From the NCBI GenBank assembly GCA_002423305.1, contig DIVI01000224.1, positions 1 to 14,676 on the forward strand: 14,676 nt of DNA, in the 5' to 3' direction. The translations under genes were made by a program, and so were the position numbers. The DNA is from Methylococcus sp. UBA6136. Its GTDB lineage: Bacteria; Pseudomonadota; Gammaproteobacteria; Methylococcales; Methylococcaceae. The notes beneath the pieces are model-generated. The model made no database searches. It was not told the DNA's origin and saw only the letters and a program-made list of their open reading frames with translations. Shown here piece after piece: positions 14,492-14,676 of the stretch; positions within the stretch are counted from its first letter, which is position 1; each line of letters starts with the position of its first letter.

Positions 14492-14676
14492 GCGCACATA
14501 CTGATTACCAAACCATCCACCATGATGGAAAACCGGCGTTTGTTCTGGTACCCGTAGCCGAGTTTGAACGCATCAAGCCGCTCCTGGAGCGTGACGCGAT
14601 CAGCGATGTGATACCACAAGCGGTCGTCGAAGCGCATGTGTTGAATGACATCCCTCTGATCCGTGCCTGGCGCGAG
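14488..14676 (+). CDS. Antitoxin, probably HTH (XRE) type, truncated at the window edge
   Basis: The first 63 residues are present, with no stop before the edge. The segment DGKPAFVLVPVAEFERIKPL (13-32) followed by IPLIRAWRE at the end is what I recall from antitoxins whose N-terminal part neutralises a RelE-like toxin and whose C-terminal XRE helix-turn-helix binds the operator. The helix-turn-helix would begin just after the edge, so that half of the call is inference. A Phd/YefM-like fold for the N-terminal part is an alternative. The start codon overlaps the toxin stop. Confidence 0.7.
   Translation, partial: MSAHTDYQTIHHDGKPAFVLVPVAEFERIKPLLERDAISDVIPQAVVEAHVLNDIPLIRAWRE

Overview
The window looks like a chromosomal segment of a Gram-negative proteobacterium, probably a gammaproteobacterium. 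This is inferred from the high GC content, the outer-membrane beta-barrel protein, the periplasmic c-type cytochrome and the protein families present; no rRNA or other marker gene is available to confirm it. Nine full-length minus-strand genes, one edge-truncated minus-strand gene and one possible small minus-strand ORF fill positions 1 to about 12,410. The remainder, from about 12,500, is on the plus strand.

Left end (1-3413, minus strand). An NtrB/ZraS-like membrane sensor histidine kinase runs off the left edge. Upstream of it lie a small ribbon-helix-helix-like protein and a SulP anion transporter with a STAS domain. The transporter is preceded by a good match to a sigma-54 (-24/-12) promoter. 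Kinases of this type often pair with sigma-54-dependent response regulators, so kinase, transporter and promoter may form one regulatory unit (inference).

Middle (3527-12108, minus strand). A closely spaced run of genes reads, in transcription order: secreted formylglycine-type sulfatase, then a 234-bp gap with structured repeats, NAD(P)-binding Rossmann protein, DUF4345-like membrane protein, coniferyl-aldehyde-dehydrogenase-like enzyme, exported HAD phosphatase, small outer-membrane beta-barrel, and an octaheme cytochrome c with HEAT-like and TPR repeats. Gaps between the last six genes are 28-47 bp, which suggests one operon. Much of its product set acts in the cell envelope: two exported hydrolases, a barrel and a multiheme cytochrome. 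A barrel next to a multiheme cytochrome recalls porin-cytochrome electron conduits. The sulfatase and aldehyde dehydrogenase suggest processing of sulfated or aromatic compounds. Neither role is proven by the sequence.

Right end (12,239-14,676). A possible 56-residue lipoprotein ORF lies upstream of the sulfatase on the minus strand. Divergent from it, on the plus strand, is the most unusual gene of the window: a single ORF joining an archaeal-style predicted nucleotidyltransferase module to a complete HAD phosphatase domain. After it comes a toxin-antitoxin operon, a RelE-like toxin whose stop overlaps the start of an antitoxin cut by the window edge. Its promoter geometry suggests a leaderless toxin mRNA.

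I saw no tRNA, rRNA, CRISPR array, insertion sequence or integrase.
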